64,000 bases of DNA from NCBI RefSeq assembly GCF_013141865.1, contig NZ_RCST01000001.1:3100001-3164000 (forward strand). The letters are read 5' to 3'. The notes under the pieces were generated by a model. The model was not told where the DNA came from and did not search any database. It was given only the letters and a program-made list of their open reading frames with translations. Shown here one piece after another: positions 1 through 11,241 of the stretch. This DNA is from Methylomonas sp. ZR1. Its GTDB lineage: Bacteria > Pseudomonadota > Gammaproteobacteria > Methylococcales > Methylomonadaceae. Position numbers and translations under genes: made by a program. Within the stretch, counting starts at the first letter, position 1. Every line of letters begins with the position of its first letter.

Positions 1-957
1 TGCGGCGGTTTTCCAGCCAGGCTTGGTCGTCGAGGAAGCGGCGCAGTTGCCGGCTGAGTTCCGCGACGGTGCGCTGGGTGTGTTCGCCGGCTTCCAGCCA
101 GTCGTAATGCACCCGGCGCAAGCGGGCTTCGGGGCGCAGTTCGGCGACCGGCTGCAAGGCCAGCACTTTTTCCAGCAAGGCCGATAATTCTTCCTGGCGC
201 CGGCTGGACATCAGGAAATCCCAGAAGGCGCGGAAGCTACGACCCTGGTCGGAGTCAGCAATGGCATCGCGCGCCCATGATGTCTTGCAGCAATTCGCCC
301 TTGCCGCCTTCCCACAAGGCGATACGCTCGCGCACCCGCCGGTCCAGGCCGCGAAAGTTATGCTCGACTTCGCGAAAGTCGCCGAGCAGTTCGCGGGCCA
401 GCGCGGTGAATTGCAGAAAGCGGTCTTTCAATGCGGTGTCGTCCAGCAAGGCCAGTTCGCCGGCCTCGGCTCTGGCGATTTCGGCGTCGATGTCGGCGCG
501 GCGCTTGCGCAGTTCGGCGATGCGGGTCTCGGGATCGGTTTCGCTGCCTGCGCTGATTTGCTTGAGCAGTTCGAACAAGGTCAGCAAGCGCGACTCGGTG
601 CCGACGAAGCTGCGCTCGGTCAAGCTACTCAACCAGGCGATGGCTCTTTCGGTAGGCGGAGTCAGGTCGAAATAGGGTTCGTCCGAGCCTTGGCGATAGA
701 ATTTGCGCAGCCAGCCCTTGTCGTTGCCAGCCCAATCATTGAGGTAGTCCAGCGCCGATTTCGGAAAGATGTCGTTACCGAATTGTTCACGCAAGCCGAA
801 TAATTCGTCTTCCAAGGCCTCGGCAAGACCGGCCTGGGCAATCAAGCGCTGGTTTGGGATGACACAAAAAGCCGGCAACTAGTGGCGCATGCGGCGAATT
901 AAGTAGCCGCCACGCCGGATGATTTTGTTTGAGCAAATCGAGAGTACGGTAATCCAG
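1..957 (-). pseudogene. Broken jetA-like gene (DUF3375, Wadjet/Mks condensin-associated subunit), partial at left edge
   Basis: Read on the minus strand, three consecutive frames together give one DUF3375-like protein. The first piece (about 957-866) reads LDYRTLDLLKQ...HPAWRLLNSPHAPLVAGFL. The second (about 863-270) starts at PNQRLIAQAGLAEALEDEL and includes the DDWAGNDKGWLRKFY and DLTPPTERAI segments. The third (about 270-1) reads DAIADSDQGRSFRAFWDFLM. The first junction seems to lack about 11 bases compared with the family pattern as I recall it; the second fits a single lost base in a GCGCGC run. DUF3375 proteins are the JetA/MksF-type partners of SMC-like complexes that act against plasmids. 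No obvious start codon precedes the first piece, although an AAGGA lies at about 966-970. The rest of the gene, and any jetBCD genes, lie off the left edge. The family call is firm. Being a pseudogene is likely, because two independent breaks are seen. Confidence 0.8.
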
Positions 958-1111
958 CTTGAATATCCTTTATGTGCTCGCCACTCGTTGGCGTGGCGTA
1001 AACTGTTAAACAATGCCGCTGTCCCGCTCCGGCAATTGTAAATTTGACCAAATTTCCAACGGAAAAACCCATCTGTAGGCAAGAAAACCCAAGTGAAATC
1101 CTTGGTTTTCC

Positions 1112-1140
1112 TTGACGAAAAGGGTCAAAAACAGTAGCTT
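1112..1140 (+). promoter_or_regulatory. Candidate sigma-70 promoter of the ilvBHC operon
   Basis: TTGACG at 1112-1117 is followed after 17 bases by TAGCTT at 1135-1140, about 60 bases before the ilvB start. The -35 is good and the -10 is weak. I see no leader peptide rich in Ile, Leu or Val codons between it and ilvB. Confidence 0.35.
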
Positions 1141-1202
1141 ATCCAACCTTTTTTGTAAAATCTGCATTTCCCCCGATCGATTAGTTTTTTGAGGACGTAA
1201 AA

Positions 1203-2939
1203 TTGGAACTCAGTGGCGGACATATTCTTGTCCAATGTCTTAAAGATGAAGGTGTCGAATTTGTATTTGGCTATCCGGGTGGCTCTGTCTTGCACATCTA
1301 TGATGCCATTTTCCATCAAGACGAAGTGAAACATATCCTGGTCCGCCACGAACAAGCGGCGGCCCATGCAGCTGACGCTTATGCGCGCGCCACCGGCAAA
1401 CCGGGCGTGGTGCTGGTCACCTCGGGCCCTGGCGCGACGAATGCCGTCACCGGCATTGCCACCGCGTATATGGATTCTATCCCGATGGTGATCATCTCGG
1501 GCCAAGTGCCGTCGCCGGTAATAGGCAGCGATGCGTTCCAGGAAGTCGATACGGTGGGCATTACTCGGCCCTGCGTTAAGCACAACTTCCTGGTCAAGGA
1601 TGTCAACGATTTGGCCGAAACCATGAAGAAGGCCTTTTACGTGGCAACCACCGGCCGCCCCGGCCCGGTATTGGTCGACGTGCCGAAAGACATCACCGAT
1701 CCAAACATCAAGGTGCCTTATAAGTACCCGAAAAAGATCAGCATGCGTTCTTATAACCCGGTGGTAAGCGGCCACAAGGGCCAGATCAAACGCGCGGTAG
1801 ATATATTGTTAACCGCGCAGCGGCCGATGATTTATTCCGGCGGCGGCGTGATTCTTGGTGAAGCCCATAAAGAACTAACCGAACTGACCCAATTGCTGGG
1901 TTACCCGATCACCAACACCTTGATGGGTTTGGGCGGCTATCCGGCCACCGACAAACAGTTCGTCGGCATGCTGGGTATGCACGGTACTTACGAAGCCAAT
2001 ATGGCGATGCATGAGAGTGACGTCATTCTGGCGGTCGGCGCGCGCTTCGACGACCGGGTCACCGGCAAACTGGCCGAGTTTTGCCCGTACGCCAAGATCA
2101 TCCATATTGACGTCGATCCGGCCTCGATTTCCAAAACCGTTAAAGTCGACGTGCCGATTGTCGGCGAAGTCAAACCGGTATTGGAGCAAATGATAGAACT
2201 GATCAAAGACAGCAAAACCAAGCCGTCCAAATCAGCGCTTGAATCCTGGTGGCAATTGATAGGTAGTTGGCGGGATGTGCATTGCCTGGATTATGACCGC
2301 ACCAGTAGTGTCATCAAGCCACAATATGTCGTAGAGCAGTTATATCAAGTGACTGGCGGGGAAGCATTCGTCACCTCCGACGTGGGCCAACATCAAATGT
2401 ATGCCGCGCAGTACTACCACTTCGACAAACCCCGGCGCTGGATCAACTCCGGCGGCTTGGGCACGATGGGCTTTGGCTTGCCGGCGGCGATTGGCGTAAA
2501 ACTGGCGTTTCCGGAAGCCAATGTCGCCTGTATCACTGGCGAAGCCAGCATCCAGATGTGTATCCAGGAGCTATCCACTGCCCTGCAATACAACGCGCCG
2601 GTGAAAATCATCAACCTGAACAACCGCTACATGGGCATGGTGCGGCAATGGCAGGAGTTCTCTTATCAAAGCCGGTATTCGCAGTCCTACATGGATACCA
2701 TCCCCGACTTCGTTAAATTGGCGGAGGCCTACGGCCACGTCGGTATGTTGATCGAGAAACCTGAAGACGTGCGCAGTGCTCTGGAAGAAGCCTTCGCATT
2801 GAAGGATAGAACCGTATTCCTGGATTTCATCACAGATCGCACGGAAAACGTTTACCCCATGATAGAAGCAGGCAAAGGCCATCACGACATGAAATTGCGC
2901 GTCGCACCCGGCACCCCGGTAGACAGGGAGTTGTCATAA
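1203..2939 (+). CDS. ilvB: Acetolactate synthase, large catalytic subunit
   Basis: This is the ThDP- and FAD-dependent enzyme that condenses two pyruvates (or pyruvate and 2-oxobutyrate), the first common step of valine, leucine and isoleucine synthesis. The 578 residues match the usual length. The N-terminal ThDP-binding domain has [10 protein letters not shown] and the catalytic Glu in the [17 protein letters not shown] segment. The central FAD-binding domain follows, and the C-terminal ThDP domain holds the [12 protein letters not shown]...[12 protein letters not shown] metal-site motif; its usual GDG is GEA here. The start is TTG, with a GAGGACG ribosome site 5 bases upstream; no ATG fits the family N-terminus better. 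ilvH starts on the base after the stop codon, so the two subunits are translationally coupled. Confidence 0.97.
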   Translation: MELSGGHILVQCLKDEGVEFVFGYPGGSVLHIYDAIFHQDEVKHILVRHEQAAAHAADAYARATGKPGVVLVTSGPGATNAVTGIATAYMDSIPMVIISGQVPSPVIGSDAFQEVDTVGITRPCVKHNFLVKDVNDLAETMKKAFYVATTGRPGPVLVDVPKDITDPNIKVPYKYPKKISMRSYNPVVSGHKGQIKRAVDILLTAQRPMIYSGGGVILGEAHKELTELTQLLGYPITNTLMGLGGYPATDKQFVGMLGMHGTYEANMAMHESDVILAVGARFDDRVTGKLAEFCPYAKIIHIDVDPASISKTVKVDVPIVGEVKPVLEQMIELIKDSKTKPSKSALESWWQLIGSWRDVHCLDYDRTSSVIKPQYVVEQLYQVTGGEAFVTSDVGQHQMYAAQYYHFDKPRRWINSGGLGTMGFGLPAAIGVKLAFPEANVACITGEASIQMCIQELSTALQYNAPVKIINLNNRYMGMVRQWQEFSYQSRYSQSYMDTIPDFVKLAEAYGHVGMLIEKPEDVRSALEEAFALKDRTVFLDFITDRTENVYPMIEAGKGHHDMKLRVAPGTPVDRELS

Positions 2940-4480
<1,541 letters not shown>

Positions 4481-4497
4481 GCTTATCGGCTAGGATT

Positions 4498-4527
4498 AAA
4501 GCCCATCTACACGATGGGCTTTTTTTT
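4498..4527 (+). terminator. Rho-independent terminator of ilvBHC
   Basis: A 10-bp stem pairs 4498-4507 with 4513-4522 around the 5-base loop TACAC and runs into a T tract to 4527. It begins 18 bases after the ilvC stop codon. Confidence 0.9.
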
Positions 4528-4546
4528 GCCCGCTGGATTTTGCCAA

Positions 4547-5326
4547 ATGCCCGACCATTCTTGCTTCAACCCGTTTTATCTCGGCATCATCACCGCAACC
4601 TTGGCCCAGCCCTGCCCCGCCGAATTCTTGCAATGGAGTAATAGCGAGATCCAATATCTGCATGGCGGCAACTACCAGGAACCGTTCAACGCCAACGACG
4701 TCAGCCAGTCCATCATCACCGTCACGCATGCCCACGGCTGGGCTTACGGCCGCAACTTCTTCTTCATGGATACGCTGTTTACCGAATCCGGCCAAACCGC
4801 GCAAACCAATCTTTACGGCGAGGCATACAGCACCTTCAGCCTCGGTAAAGTCATCGGCTTGGACTTGTCTTATGGCATTTTCAAGGATTTCGGCGTGACC
4901 GCCGGCGTCAACCTCGGGGAAAACATGAACAGCTCGTGTAGCGGCTTTCGCGCCTGGCTATACGGCGTTACCGTCGATTTCGACCTGCCGGGCTTCGACT
5001 ATTTCAACGTCGACTTTTTACGGCAGCGCGTCACCGAAACCGCCGACATCAGCACCTCCTGGCAGATTACCCCGGCGTGGAAACTGCCGTTCGAAATTGC
5101 CGGCACAAAATGGAGTTTCGAAGGCTTTGCCGACTTCATCGGCCATAACCACACCGCCGCCCGCCAAGCTCTGGCGCAACCGCAACTTAGATTAGACCTC
5201 GGCGACTTATGGGGCCATAGCAACCATTTGTATATCGGCCTCGAATATCAGTATTGGCATAATAAATATGGGATTAAGGGCTTACTTGACAGGGTGCCGC
5301 AGGTGTTGGTGGTGTGGAAGTTTTGA
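4547..5326 (+). CDS. Tsx/OmpK-like outer-membrane channel protein
   Basis: About 259 residues from the ATG at 4547. An in-frame ATG at 4514 lies inside the ilvC terminator and is less likely. A short hydrophobic leader (YLGIITATLAQPCPA) looks like a signal peptide. The mature part shows alternating beta-strand patterns rich in aromatic residues (WAYGRNFFFMDT, FSLGKVIGLDLSYGIFKDF, LYIGLEYQYWHNKYG) and ends in Phe (LVVWKF), the usual outer-membrane barrel signature. This matches the Channel_Tsx/OmpK family of nucleoside-type porins. The substrate cannot be told from sequence. It stands alone, with no nucleoside genes beside it. Confidence 0.72.
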   Translation: MPDHSCFNPFYLGIITATLAQPCPAEFLQWSNSEIQYLHGGNYQEPFNANDVSQSIITVTHAHGWAYGRNFFFMDTLFTESGQTAQTNLYGEAYSTFSLGKVIGLDLSYGIFKDFGVTAGVNLGENMNSSCSGFRAWLYGVTVDFDLPGFDYFNVDFLRQRVTETADISTSWQITPAWKLPFEIAGTKWSFEGFADFIGHNHTAARQALAQPQLRLDLGDLWGHSNHLYIGLEYQYWHNKYGIKGLLDRVPQVLVVWKF

Positions 5327-5448
5327 GGTAAATGAAAATGAACAGCAGCCGTGGCAATTAATTATTTGGTTAGCATGCATATAGCACGTTATTCCACCGG
5401 ACGCGGCAAACAGCGCCGCGCAGATTAACATTACTGTAGGCCAATTCG

Positions 5449-5889
5449 ATGCGCGAACTTCCCGACGCCGCGGCAACACCACTTGGTTCGGACCGAGACA
5501 AGATCATTTTCCAAGCTAAATGCAAGTATTTTGGCGCACTTGCCAATGATACAAAGTGGAATGAATTAATCAATTACTTTCGGCAAAAGCCGGGCTGGCG
5601 GCCTTCGTATAGAAGTAAATGGCTAAATGGTCATATCTCCGAATGGGATTCCGAGTGGCATTACCATCTACCATTTCCATTTGTTGGCGTAGAGTGGTTT
5701 GATATTGGGCTGCATCAGCATGAATTCATGGGGCATTTAACGCCGCCCAGGATTATTGATCACAGCACTGAGATTGCTTCAAAACTTTCCAGCATCGGCT
5801 TTGATTATGAGGTAAAGGGGGATGTCGCACGAATCTGGGGCTATTTTCCAAAGTCATATGAAGACTTCCCGCCCCAGAAATTGGCCTAA
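5449..5889 (+). CDS. Hypothetical protein, possibly DUF6678-like
   Basis: 146 residues, soluble, no signal peptide. Recognisable parts are ALANDTKWNELINYFRQKPGWRP near residue 28 and several Trp-rich stretches (WDSEWHYHLPF, VEWFDIGLHQHE). The NDTKWNEL...WRP pattern recalls DUF6678 proteins of unknown function; I hold that only weakly. The ATG at 5449 has no clear ribosome site, so an internal start is possible. No operon partner: it is separated by 122 bases from the porin and 242 bases from pssA. Confidence 0.55.
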   Translation: MRELPDAAATPLGSDRDKIIFQAKCKYFGALANDTKWNELINYFRQKPGWRPSYRSKWLNGHISEWDSEWHYHLPFPFVGVEWFDIGLHQHEFMGHLTPPRIIDHSTEIASKLSSIGFDYEVKGDVARIWGYFPKSYEDFPPQKLA

Positions 5890-5918
5890 CCTTCCGGTCA
5901 ACGTGACAGTCAGCGTAG

Positions 5919-5946
5919 CCTGGATGAAGCGAAGCGGAAATCCAGG
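5919..5946. repeat. Small intergenic palindrome (CCTGGAT...ATCCAGG type)
   Basis: CCTGGAT at 5919-5925 pairs with ATCCAGG at 5940-5946 around an AGCGAAGCGG-like loop. Short elements of this form are scattered between genes in many proteobacteria. It is the only notable structure in the 242-base gap before pssA. Confidence 0.5.
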
Positions 5947-6131
5947 TTGAAAATCAAACGTTATCAATAGTGGCAATACATCACCGATGTATATCGCTAC
6001 GCGGCATACGGGCTACAATCTCAATAATCACAAGCCTTCTCTCATACCCACGAAACCGGCCACATTAGTTAAGCATCTGTCATATTCAGCATGTACAATG
6101 CCGCCAACTTTTCAACCTTTGTAGACACATT

Positions 6132-6872
6132 ATGATCAAGAAGCAACCGCTTACTCGTCATCGTGGCATTTACCTACTGCCCAATCTATTCACCACGGGC
6201 GCCATGTTTGCCGGGTTTTATGCAATCACCTCGGCAATTAACGGCCGTTTCGAAACAGCGGCGATTGCGATGTTCATTGCGATGGTACTGGATGGCTTGG
6301 ACGGCCGCGTTGCCCGCCTGACTAACACGCAAAGCGAATTCGGCGTGCAGTACGACAGCTTGTCCGATATGGTTTCGTTTGGCGTTGCTCCGGCTATTGT
6401 CATGTATTTGTGGACTCTATCCACCATGGGCCAAGCAGGCTTGTTCGCCGCATTTGTGCATATGGCCGGTGGAGCGTTACGTTTGGCGCGTTTCAACACG
6501 CAAGTGGAAGTGGCCGACAAACGCTATTTTCAAGGCCTACCCAGCCCGGCAGCGGCGGCTATTTTGGCCGGTGGATTATGGTTCTGCGTGGAAAACGGTT
6601 ATGACGTGGAAAACATCAAGTATCTGGTATTGCTCACCACCATCACTACCGGTTTGCTAATGGTCAGCAACTTCCGTTACTCCAGCTTCAAAGAAATCGA
6701 TTTTAAAAACAAGGTGCCATTCATCGTTGCCATTATCGCGATGCTGGTTATCAGCTTCATAATGGCGCAACCACAGCGAATGCTGTTCCTGCTATCGGTC
6801 GGCTATGCCATATCCGGCCCTATAGTTACCTTGGTTTTGCGCAAACGTAAGCTGCAAAGCCGTAAAAGTTAG
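6132..6872 (+). CDS. pssA: CDP-diacylglycerol--serine O-phosphatidyltransferase
   Basis: Integral membrane enzyme that makes phosphatidylserine, the precursor of phosphatidylethanolamine, from CDP-diacylglycerol and serine. The CDP-alcohol phosphatidyltransferase motif D-G-x2-A-R-x8-G-x3-D-x3-D is complete: DGRVAR starts at about residue 57 and is followed by FGVQYDSLSD. The 246 residues carry about six to eight hydrophobic segments, as in the type II (Bacillus/Pseudomonas-like) PssA. The CHAD gene starts 3 bases after its stop codon, suggesting co-transcription. Confidence 0.95.
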   Translation: MIKKQPLTRHRGIYLLPNLFTTGAMFAGFYAITSAINGRFETAAIAMFIAMVLDGLDGRVARLTNTQSEFGVQYDSLSDMVSFGVAPAIVMYLWTLSTMGQAGLFAAFVHMAGGALRLARFNTQVEVADKRYFQGLPSPAAAAILAGGLWFCVENGYDVENIKYLVLLTTITTGLLMVSNFRYSSFKEIDFKNKVPFIVAIIAMLVISFIMAQPQRMLFLLSVGYAISGPIVTLVLRKRKLQSRKS

Positions 6873-6875
6873 CGG

Positions 6876-7727
6876 ATGAAAAATACCGGTGGCAAACCGT
6901 TGCTCGACGCCTTGGAAAGACACTGGCGCCAATATCGCAAACGCTTGAAAGCCTGCCGCCAAACCGCCAGCGAAGATAACGTCCACGAATTACGCATTAG
7001 CACCCGGCGCTTGTTGGCGCTGATAGAATTGCTACATGCCTTGGAGCCACAACCCACATTACTAAGCATTCGCAAAGTTTTGAAAAAGCAACTCGACGGT
7101 TTCGACGAATTGCGAGATACCCAGGTCATGCTGTTCGAGGCGGCCAAGACCCTGCCTATACTTCCCGAGCTAGAACCTTTTTTAGCGTACATGCATCGCT
7201 GCGAACAGCTTTTACTGCTGGAAAACCATTCATTTATTGCCACCCTGTATCAACCGAAACTGCGTCGCAAGTTGAAAAAAGCCGGTAAATACTTCAAAAC
7301 TCAAACAGCCGACATCGATCTTGAACAGGCATTGCCAAGCGCCATTAACAATATTTATGGCCTAGTGATAAATCGTTATGAAGCACTGGATCCCACCATA
7401 CCTGCCAGCATTCATCATCTGCGCATCGCTGTTAAAAAATTGCGCTATACGCTTTTAGCAGCGCAATGCCTTGATTCCACTCACGCTGAAATGGACTCAA
7501 GCCTGTTGAAAAGCCAGTTAACTCGCATGGGTGACATTCAAAACTCTGTGATCATGTTGCAAACCCTTGAGCTATTTTTTCAACATCAGATACCGAGCGC
7601 AGTAGAGCAGTACTATCGACGACAACAACAAGAGTTGATCGACTCATTTATGACCTGTTGCTCGGAGATTTTGGTGTTTCGGCATGTGACCCAAAACGAC
7701 AGAAACTGGGTTTTTGAATCCGCGTAG
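6876..7727 (+). CDS. CHAD domain protein
   Basis: 283 residues forming a single CHAD domain: helical, rich in Arg, Lys and His. The first half has VHELRISTRRLLALIELL near residue 36, and the second repeats the pattern with IHHLRIAVKKLRYTLLAA near residue 177. CHAD domains bind polyphosphate through these basic helices. There is no CYTH triphosphatase domain or neighbour here, so it is probably a stand-alone polyphosphate-associated protein. It is coupled to pssA by a 3-base gap. Confidence 0.85.
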   Translation: MKNTGGKPLLDALERHWRQYRKRLKACRQTASEDNVHELRISTRRLLALIELLHALEPQPTLLSIRKVLKKQLDGFDELRDTQVMLFEAAKTLPILPELEPFLAYMHRCEQLLLLENHSFIATLYQPKLRRKLKKAGKYFKTQTADIDLEQALPSAINNIYGLVINRYEALDPTIPASIHHLRIAVKKLRYTLLAAQCLDSTHAEMDSSLLKSQLTRMGDIQNSVIMLQTLELFFQHQIPSAVEQYYRRQQQELIDSFMTCCSEILVFRHVTQNDRNWVFESA

Positions 7728-8011
7728 AAACTAGCTATACTCATTGTCGGCTTATTTATTGGCACCAACGACGAGATCATTTACCAGAAATAAAAAATTT
7801 TCTATTAAGCAATTGAAAAACAATATGACTCGGCAAACCGTACGAACCATTAACTCTACTGTCAATTGAGTTTATATTTTATCATTGCCTCAGGACAATC
7901 AGCTGCTACCGAAAAAACTAAAGCCGTCAAACTTAAACGCTATCCCCAAACGTCAAAATCAACAAGAAAAAGTTCATAACGTGGCATTACGAAATATTAG
8001 AGGCAGTTTCA

Positions 8012-8896
8012 ATGGCATCAGATGATAGAAACTCACCTAAAATAGGTGTTCCGTCGTCACCCTATCTGGTTTACACCTCAGCCGGTGACCGATCCAATAT
8101 AAAAAAATGGGTCACGGGCAAAAAAAATTTCGACTTATGGGTTACTCAATACGAAGGCGAAAGCGATTATCACCGGAGCGTTGCTGATTTTTACAACGAG
8201 CGAAAAGGCGGCAAATATCCAAATCTACACGATATATATAACCGCTGGGGAGAGTTACTCACCCCCTATCGGGCAATATTCGTACTTGACGACGATATAG
8301 AATTGAGCGCCAGCCAAATTAGCCAGTTATTCCGCATTTTAGAACGCTACAAACTCGTCTTGCTACAGCCTGGTTTCTTGAGCGTCGGCAAAATAAGCCA
8401 TGAAGTCACAAAAGCAAATCATTTCAGATTTGCGAGGCTTACCAATTTCGTGGAAAACTGCGTGCCATTGTTCTCTAAGCCTATTCTGGATCGGTTTATG
8501 GCAACTTACGACCCGGGCTTAATTGCCTTCGGAACTGATTGGTGGTATTTACACCTTCTGACCGATGAAGAGCGCGAAACCGGAGTGGCGGTAATTGATT
8601 CGGTACCTTGCGTAAACCCGGACGAATGGCTTGAACAAAAACCTCGAAAAATAGATCAAGTTGAGCCCGTCAATAAAGGCATAGAGATTTGGCAGGAATT
8701 TAAGCGCGAGCGCGGCATCGAGATGCCGCCAGGCGGTGTCAGAAGTTTGGGACTATTATCGCCTACAGCCTTAGAGGACTGGCTTACGCTAATTTCCGCT
8801 CCGTTAATCCGCTGCAAAACATTTCTGTTCTACCCCCATTATTTCATGCGTCTGAAACGCTTTTATTGGGATATTCATAGGCGAAAAATATTTTAA
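8012..8896 (+). CDS. Putative glycosyltransferase (DUF707-like, GT-A type)
   Basis: 294 residues with no signal peptide. A central AIFVLDDDIELS segment (about residue 89) is the kind of acidic DxD motif that binds a metal-nucleotide-sugar in GT-A enzymes. A TDWWYLHLL segment follows, consistent with acceptor-side motifs in DUF707-type proteins. AGAGG lies about 10 bases before the ATG. The region is poorer in G+C than its neighbours, and about 280 bases upstream carry no gene. It probably acts on a cell-surface glycan, with the related gene just downstream; the substrate is unknown. Confidence 0.6.
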   Translation: MASDDRNSPKIGVPSSPYLVYTSAGDRSNIKKWVTGKKNFDLWVTQYEGESDYHRSVADFYNERKGGKYPNLHDIYNRWGELLTPYRAIFVLDDDIELSASQISQLFRILERYKLVLLQPGFLSVGKISHEVTKANHFRFARLTNFVENCVPLFSKPILDRFMATYDPGLIAFGTDWWYLHLLTDEERETGVAVIDSVPCVNPDEWLEQKPRKIDQVEPVNKGIEIWQEFKRERGIEMPPGGVRSLGLLSPTALEDWLTLISAPLIRCKTFLFYPHYFMRLKRFYWDIHRRKIF

Positions 8897-8898
8897 AA

Positions 8899-8920
8899 TT
8901 CGCCATTCAGCAATGGCGAA
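8899..8920 (+). terminator. Possible hairpin after the first glycosyltransferase gene
   Basis: TTCGCCATT (8899-8907) pairs with AATGGCGAA (8912-8920) around a 4-base loop, directly after the stop codon. There is no T tract, so it may be only a stabilising or weak terminator hairpin. Confidence 0.4.
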
Positions 8921-9057
8921 ATGCTGACCATCCAAAACAACACAGCAGATCTTATTCAATGAGAATATAAGTTTACTTGCTCAAATTGGAAACTGAGTTC
9001 GGCCAACCTCCTTAAGAATAGCATTTCGCAACTAGATGACGACCCAAGGAATTATTC

Positions 9058-9936
9058 GTGAACTATTTAAACGAAATTAAATGCTATTTAAAAATCAAAA
9101 TTTCCCAGATATTGATGCGGTACCCTACCCATCACAAACCACTAAAAATACAACATGCGCCTAAAAACAAACCGAAGGTACTAATTTTAGGAATATATTT
9201 AGAATACAGAGAAAACACATTTAATCACCTGATAAGTGCGTTTAATCAATCAACAGCATGTGCGGTTGATCAAATCTGGGTATCATTGAACCCTAAAAAC
9301 TCTCTAAAAGACAACCAAGCCGAATATAAAAACCACGCAAACCTAATGCTGGTTAAGCAGATATTTGAGCTTAAACCAAAATTTACGATATTAAATGAAA
9401 TTCTAGAAGAGGTTGACATAAGCAAATACGATTATCTTGTCTTTACCGATGACGACATTTTTGTTGACGATAACTTTCTCGATGCTTTTATCGGATGGCA
9501 ACAGCATTTAAACTTTTGCTTGGCTCAACCCGCCCGCACGAGAACCAGTACAGCTGATAATACATTTGTTGTTTCCAGGCCTTGGCTAAATGCACGCGAA
9601 ACACATTTTGTTGAAATTGGCCCGCTATTTAGCATGCATAAATCAATTGTAAATGAATTACTACCGTTTGATCTTGAAAGTCCAATGGGATGGGGATATG
9701 ACCTCGTTTGGCCAATAAAGGTGAGTGCATCGGAAAAAACCATGGGGATTATCGATGCGACTCCTGTACAGCACAGCCTGAGACCTCAGGGCGCGGCATA
9801 TTCGACCGCAAAAGAATCTGTGCTAATGAATGAATATCTTTCAACAAAACAGCACCTAAACTTCCGAGAAGCCTGCACTATTGTTAAAAATTACTCAAAA
9901 ATAAGCTTCCTCAAAAAATCGTTCAATTTATTTTAA
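9058..9936 (+). CDS. Putative glycosyltransferase (DUF707-like), AT-rich gene
   Basis: 292 residues. The GTG start at 9058 has AAGGA 7 bases upstream. KPKVLILGIYLEYREN opens a Rossmann-like domain at about residue 39. DYLVFTDDDIFVDDNF near residue 125 supplies the acidic triad, and MGWGYDLVWP near residue 217 parallels the TDWWYLHL segment of the preceding gene, so the two look like distant relatives. The gene is clearly AT-rich (many AAA, AAT and TTA codons) compared with the window, a sign of horizontal origin. Function inferred: sugar transfer in surface polysaccharide synthesis. Confidence 0.58.
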   Translation: MNYLNEIKCYLKIKISQILMRYPTHHKPLKIQHAPKNKPKVLILGIYLEYRENTFNHLISAFNQSTACAVDQIWVSLNPKNSLKDNQAEYKNHANLMLVKQIFELKPKFTILNEILEEVDISKYDYLVFTDDDIFVDDNFLDAFIGWQQHLNFCLAQPARTRTSTADNTFVVSRPWLNARETHFVEIGPLFSMHKSIVNELLPFDLESPMGWGYDLVWPIKVSASEKTMGIIDATPVQHSLRPQGAAYSTAKESVLMNEYLSTKQHLNFREACTIVKNYSKISFLKKSFNLF

Positions 9937-10160
9937 TGCCTATCTGTTTTAATTTCTCGAACAAAGCACCGCTTAATTCCGATCAGCTCCAACAACCTAT
10001 TTATCTTATTGGCACTGCCCGATACTACTTAAACATAATAAGCGACACCATCATCGACTTAAAGATATAATAGCCCAACTACCAGCATTTATTTGATTCA
10101 TCTTATGCATCACAATATTTCCGTTAAACCTTTTGTAATTTAATCGGCCTAATCGATGCT

Positions 10161-11132
10161 ATGAGCTGCCTAGTTACCGTCATCATACCCACTCACAACC
10201 GCCCCGACCTTTTGGACGAAGCCATAAGCAGCGTAGTCAATCAAACCTTGGCGGATTGGGAAGTCATTGTCGTTGACGATTGCTCAACCCCTCCGGTAAA
10301 CCCCGCTCAGATCCAGGAAAAGTTCGGAACGAAGATTAAAGTTTTGCGGCACCCAAGCTCTTTGGGGGGAGCCGCAGCGAAAAACACCGGCATCAAAGCC
10401 GCTTCTGGCAAATACATTGCGTTTCTGGACGACGACGACCTTTACGCACCGACTTATTTAGAAAAAGCTGTTTCAACTTTAGAAAACCATCCAGAAATTA
10501 ACACGCTGTTCATGAGCGTCGCTTGGTTTGGTCCAAATTCAAAATGGACGCACGAATCCTACACTGACGCCATGAACAAAATATTGGCAGATCTGGCTGG
10601 AACGCAAGTGGCGGAAACCCTACTGGAATTTGACGCAGACCGTCTATTCAAAGCTTTGCTAAAAAGGGTCCCTATGGCGTTTCAACGACCAGTGGCAACC
10701 AGGGAACAGGTTAGGCAAATCGGCTTTTACCAGGAAGACTGCCTACTTTGGGATTGCGATTGGGCTTTGCGCGCTGCGCTGAATGGCCGATGCGGATTAG
10801 TGACAGAAGGCTTGTACCTGCAACGTAGCGCGGGCCAGGGATACTCGTCTCAGCCTCGCCGCCGGATGGATCACTCCTTATCCAATCTGGAAATAAAAAA
10901 ACAACTGATTAAGCGAAATGTCAGGCCTGATCTAGCCAAGCTGATCAGGCTCAACTACATCCAATCCGCCCAAGATTTGAGTTGGGAATACATCAATCAA
11001 AACCAAGGCTTGCTAGCAGTCAAAACCATGCTGACCAGTTTCCAATACGGCATTCACTTTCTGCAGATTAAGTTTTTAGCGCACGCTCTTTATAGCTGCG
11101 GATTGAGTTTATTTTCTAAAATACAACGATAG
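10161..11132 (+). CDS. Family 2 glycosyltransferase
   Basis: 323 residues. The classic GT2 N-terminus is present: VTVIIPTHNRPDLLDEAI at residues 5-22, then WEVIVVDDCST, a conserved AKNTGIKAASGKYIAFLDDDD, in which the last DDD is the metal-binding site, and later a WDCDWALR segment near the catalytic position. No membrane segments, so it is a cytoplasmic enzyme. The start has no clear ribosome site. It closes a run of three glycosyltransferase-like genes with no flippase, polymerase or export gene beside them. Confidence 0.88.
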   Translation: MSCLVTVIIPTHNRPDLLDEAISSVVNQTLADWEVIVVDDCSTPPVNPAQIQEKFGTKIKVLRHPSSLGGAAAKNTGIKAASGKYIAFLDDDDLYAPTYLEKAVSTLENHPEINTLFMSVAWFGPNSKWTHESYTDAMNKILADLAGTQVAETLLEFDADRLFKALLKRVPMAFQRPVATREQVRQIGFYQEDCLLWDCDWALRAALNGRCGLVTEGLYLQRSAGQGYSSQPRRRMDHSLSNLEIKKQLIKRNVRPDLAKLIRLNYIQSAQDLSWEYINQNQGLLAVKTMLTSFQYGIHFLQIKFLAHALYSCGLSLFSKIQR

Positions 11133-11204
11133 CCTAGTTAGATTCGGAATCGAAACAAAAGGTAAAATGGATTTAACAGCCTCAAACGCCGCAGCATCGC
11201 AAGC

Positions 11205-11233
11205 TTGAGCCTTAGTCGGCAATCAAGTATAGT
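11205..11233 (+). promoter_or_regulatory. Candidate sigma-70 promoter of leuA
   Basis: TTGAGC at 11205-11210, a 17-base spacer and TATAGT at 11228-11233. Transcription would begin near 11240, leaving a leader RNA of about 180 bases before leuA. Confidence 0.55.
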
Positions 11234-11241
11234 TTCTAACC

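Noticed and set aside
261..803. Plus-strand frame of 180 codons
   Set aside because: Shadow of the DUF3375 remnant on the other strand.
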